From: Verrucomicrobia bacterium UBA3214
Lineage (GTDB): Bacteria > Verrucomicrobiota > Kiritimatiellia > RFP12 > UBA1067
NCBI GenBank assembly: GCA_002363575.1
Contig: DEWI01000079.1
Coordinates: forward strand, 1-9,076
DNA: 9,076 bases
Reading direction: 5' to 3'
Below, in pieces: positions 7,301 to 9,076 of this stretch. Both the position numbers and the translations under genes were made by a program. Position 1 is the first letter of the stretch. Each line of letters begins with the position of its first letter. The notes below the pieces were generated by a model, which ran no database searches, had not been told where the DNA came from, and saw only the letters and a list, made by a program, of their open reading frames with translations.

Positions 7301-9076
7301 AAGTTTTCCGTCGCGGCCGGCGAGCAAAAGCTCGTCCCGCCGCCGTCCGGCGAGTGGACGCCGTGCGAAGTCGATGTCACGGCGCCGCAATTCGAGGATG
7401 GCACAACTTGCCGCGTGGGCAAGGAGCTTTTCACCGGCGGACAGACGCGCAAGCTGCGCCCCGGGCGCTATACGGCGCGATACAGCCGCGGCAAGGGCTG
7501 GTACGCGCATGGCCGCGAGTTCACCGTGGAAATCGGCAAGCCCGCCATGCTCCCGCAGCCTGACGAGTGGCGCGCGGTGCCTGAAAAATTCGCAATCCCG
7601 CAGTTGGAGAGCGGCGTGCGCTGCAAAGTCGATGGCGTGGAACGCCAGGGAGGTTCGCAGATCGAGCTTGACGGCACCCCGGGAAGCGCCAAGCATACGG
7701 TCGAATACGAGCGCGCGGGCTACGAGAGCCAGTCTTTCGAAGTGACGGCGGCGCCTGGCGGCGCCGGGCGCACACTGCCGCCTCCCGGCGAGTGGGCCGC
7801 GTCGGATGTCGCAGTGACGATCGGCGCGATCGGCGCGGATGTCCGCTGCCGGATAGGCGGCGTCGATTATCCCGCCGGCGCGAAGCTTCTGCTTGCGCCG
7901 GGGACCCATGCCGTCGCGTTCCAGCGAGCCGGTTTCGTCGAGCGCTCCGGAAGCGTCGTCGTGGAGCCTGGGCGGCCTGCGACGGTCGAGTTGCCCGCCG
8001 GAGAATGGGTGAAGCGCAAGGCCGCGCAGGCTGCGTTCACCGTGCCGGCGCTCGGTGAAGGCGCGAAGTGCATTGTCGAAGGGAAGGGCGAGTGGCCCTC
8101 CGGCGCGACATTCCAGCTCCCGCCCGGCGAGCATACGGTGAAATACGTTCGCAAGGGTTTCGAGGATCAGATCTTCCGCAGGCGCCTTCTCTCGGCCGAT
8201 TCGCCGCTGCCGCAGCCTGAAGAGTGGCTCATGACGCGCGAGGCCGAGCGCGCGGAGCGCGGCATCACGGATCTCGTCGAGAACTGGACGGTGGCAAAGC
8301 GCCGCGCCAATCTCGCCGAGGCGGAAAAGCTGCTGCGCGAGAACTCCCGCCTGCTTCCCGACGCCGTTTGCGAAACTCTGCGCGCGAAGATCGAGGAGCA
8401 GAAGAATCTGGCGATCGGCGAGATTTTCAATCTCTGCCCGTTCGCTCTCGAAGTCGGAGGCAGGATCGTCGCCGCCGAAGACACCACGAGACTCGTGTTC
8501 ACCAACGGCATTCCTGCGGGCTTGCGCGCCGTCGCGAAGGGCTACAAGCCATATGCGCTTCCCGCCGATTTGAACAACAGCAGCTTGACGATCCGTCTTT
8601 CCGATCTCGAGCCGGAAGACGTGGCTCTCTTGCTTCCCGAAGGCGCGCCCGGCGATGCGGAATGCTTCTTCCGCGACGCTGCCGGGTCGCTCGCGAAGGT
8701 AGGCGCCGGCGGCGTGAAAGTGCGTCCCGGCCGGTCGTATTCGTGCGTATGGAGGCGCAAAGACCATCTCGATATCCAGAAGAACAATTTCTATGTCGAG
8801 CCTGGAAGGGATGCGACATTCCCGCTGCCTGCCGATTCCGAGTGGCGCGTCGCCGACCTCGTCGTCAAAATCGAGCCGTTCGCGGTCGGCGTGAATTGCC
8901 AGATCGACGGCAGGAACGTCCCGAAGCCGGGGAATGCGACGCTTTCGCCCGGCCGCCACGTCGTGGAATATTCACGCGAGGACTACAAGCCCCAGACTAT
9001 AGAGTTCGAAGTCTCGCTCGCCGCGCGCGCCGTGCCGCGCGCCGACGATGCAAAGTGGCAGCCAACCGCGGCGCTC
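4373..9076 (+). CDS. Giant membrane Ser/Thr protein kinase: two tandem kinase domains, TM helix, PEGA-like repeats (3' end missing)
   Basis: The frame stays open for 1,568 codons to the window end. Predicted Hanks-type kinase that phosphorylates proteins on Ser/Thr. Domain 1 (about 12-295) has VALK (K49), E65, HRDVKPGN (H145, D147, N152), DFE (165-167) in place of DFG, MAPE (192-195) and D208; its glycine loop is degenerate. Domain 2 (about 308-610) has GEGGFGQVY (314-322), AVK (K336), E350, HRDIKPSN (H442, D444, N449), DLG (464-466), MPPE (488-491) and D507. Both keep the residues for catalysis. One membrane helix (about 638-660) follows a juxtamembrane stretch. The rest is predicted outside the membrane: at least eleven PEGA-like repeats from residue 690, with a helical insert at about 1289-1350. 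ATG 4373 is the only usual start after the in-frame TGA at 4340, and it lacks a clear Shine-Dalgarno, which fits coupling to the small upstream frame. The PP2C gene just upstream is the likely partner phosphatase. Substrates and outside ligand are unknown. Confidence 0.93.
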   Translation, partial: MAGLTGQLIGGFRVVRDFDTAGAQGAVCCAVCESDIHGIVPVGTEVALKIMQVSDPESSQWRQLERRVATLKRLDHPNIVKYYGCFVENGQFSDIHVIVQEFLHGKSLKELLAKSKLGLEADETLRIVREAVAGLSYAERSGIIHRDVKPGNIMVCDDGAVKLIDFEVAKNISGGTLSASTTGGMKGTLAYMAPEFTNSDFRGDEQSDIFSMGVVFYETLMGRSPYRSLHMSGTFSDFAAFFERWRPGSEDPIRISRKARAILSHAEEVFTKSLARERTSRYETFEQFGKGLETVRPRTLKTDHGTYEMQLFVGEGGFGQVYKARNLANGEEVAVKFLLSKASLGRFRREARIMAGLEELDSEQRFDSKGCFVKFVDYYETTTSVYLIMAYLAGMPGLSLRDAIRSWRGVPRDEAMTRDILIAFERYAWGLGALHWKSGIIHRDIKPSNLYFPIGKPENAAIMDLGIALDLDGHSMTTGQIPGTFDYMPPETIFPPSKKFRGDPKVDIYALGLCLYEALTGKMGYPRLPSTKEEEKKAISMITERARSKKPPLFDDPSVSNDSALRRLLVDMTNPVREKRLEDAFDVCIRLREIITGRYGYNPAAWAQDGERPTEKTNFVRPDLWEELKPEQTSSKPWLFIGCFVAAALAVTAAITYRFLPRGETPAPVSSLDPTLDAIPPEPASAPAIASLQVVVRNGIGEKCILWKDGGEKRTFERPASITLEPGEYKYVFERAGYKPQEQKSLSLAAGGAGMAMAADAWEPLDVQMEVGELEPGVTLMIDGKRYDTGRHGFAPGEREAVYSRAGYEDERVKFTVAAGTPGDVPFPSQWRAKPVKVEIGELDADVQCYVNGDLRRSGDVFELSPDKENKVFYSKPGFDSQNIPFFLSLGKDGQRVPAPGAWKPVAAVLPPSSQPAEGASKAPASATLTVSYLPEGYRCFIDGVEHTPGSIIADIAPGEHVCRYERDWYEPQQEQKFSVAAGEQKLVPPPSGEWTPCEVDVTAPQFEDGTTCRVGKELFTGGQTRKLRPGRYTARYSRGKGWYAHGREFTVEIGKPAMLPQPDEWRAVPEKFAIPQLESGVRCKVDGVERQGGSQIELDGTPGSAKHTVEYERAGYESQSFEVTAAPGGAGRTLPPPGEWAASDVAVTIGAIGADVRCRIGGVDYPAGAKLLLAPGTHAVAFQRAGFVERSGSVVVEPGRPATVELPAGEWVKRKAAQAAFTVPALGEGAKCIVEGKGEWPSGATFQLPPGEHTVKYVRKGFEDQIFRRRLLSADSPLPQPEEWLMTREAERAERGITDLVENWTVAKRRANLAEAEKLLRENSRLLPDAVCETLRAKIEEQKNLAIGEIFNLCPFALEVGGRIVAAEDTTRLVFTNGIPAGLRAVAKGYKPYALPADLNNSSLTIRLSDLEPEDVALLLPEGAPGDAECFFRDAAGSLAKVGAGGVKVRPGRSYSCVWRRKDHLDIQKNNFYVEPGRDATFPLPADSEWRVADLVVKIEPFAVGVNCQIDGRNVPKPGNATLSPGRHVVEYSREDYKPQTIEFEVSLAARAVPRADDAKWQPTAAL
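6440..9076 (+). repeat. Array of at least eleven PEGA-like protein repeats in the kinase's outer part
   Basis: Approximate repeat starts in the kinase (residue numbers): 690, 766, 835, 927, 999, 1070, 1145, 1216, 1355, 1416 and 1495, with units of about 61-92 residues, mostly 69-76. Each has a strand pair around a C-x-[VI]-x-G turn (for example VRCKVDGV, VRCRIGGV), then a PGEH/PGRY-type turn, then a basic-aromatic motif such as RAGYESQ, RKGFEDQ or REDYKPQ. Most end in a short Pro-rich segment with a Trp (PDEW, PGEW, PEEW, DSEW). This fits the PEGA fold, a small surface beta-domain. Repeat 3 ends in a Pro/Ser/Ala linker. Repeats 9 and 10 are the most diverged, and the array continues past the window. 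The repeats are diverged at the DNA level, so this is an old expansion. Confidence 0.75.

Noticed and set aside
6050..8959. 969-codon open frame on the minus strand opposite the kinase gene
   Set aside because: It mirrors a clearly coding, GC-rich frame. The translation is Arg/Ala/Asp-rich with no recognisable motif, whereas the + strand shows kinase and PEGA signatures throughout.
6440..9076. DNA-level tandem repeat, recent duplication or CRISPR-like array in the kinase 3' region
   Set aside because: The regularity is at the protein level only. Nucleotide sequences of the units are diverged, with no identical direct repeats or spacer pattern.

Overview
The window is 9,076 bp of GC-rich bacterial DNA with three large genes, all on the + strand, and short non-coding gaps. 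The protein styles suggest a Kiritimatiellota/Verrucomicrobiota-type (PVC superphylum) bacterium: an exported protein with InlB B-type (Listeria-Bacteroides) repeats ending in FFEVVVE, and large membrane-anchored Hanks-type kinases with PEGA-like outer repeats. That placement is inferred from family habits, because the window holds no rRNA or other marker gene.

Layout. Positions 1-1725 are the 3' part of a secreted or surface beta-rich protein, closed by a good intrinsic terminator (1734-1767). Positions 1768-1852 are a short leader with a perfect 8-bp inverted repeat and a nine-codon upstream ORF that overlaps the next start as ATGA. Positions 1853-4090 encode a PP2C-family Ser/Thr phosphatase (745 aa) with one transmembrane helix, a long coiled coil and an unrecognised helical C-terminal part. 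Positions 4091-4372 carry a convincing sigma70-type promoter (TTGACG, 18 nt, TGcTAAAAT), a strong AAGGAGGA ribosome-binding site, and a 60-codon reading frame whose expected start codon reads AAG instead of ATG. That frame contains an 11-bp hairpin and runs 13 nt into the next gene. From 4373 to beyond the window end is a giant protein (at least 1,568 aa) with two complete tandem kinase domains, one transmembrane helix and at least eleven PEGA-like repeats.

Together the phosphatase and the double kinase look like a membrane signalling pair. Each has its catalytic part at the N-terminus (predicted cytoplasmic), one membrane span, and a large C-terminal part predicted to lie outside the membrane: a coiled-coil rod in the phosphatase and a bead-string of beta domains in the kinase. 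The kinase seems to have its own promoter. The most unusual points are the paired kinase domains with DFE and DLG in place of DFG, the near-invariant cysteine in the PEGA-like repeats, and the apparently start-less small gene coupled to the kinase. No tRNA, rRNA, CRISPR, transposase or integrase was seen.
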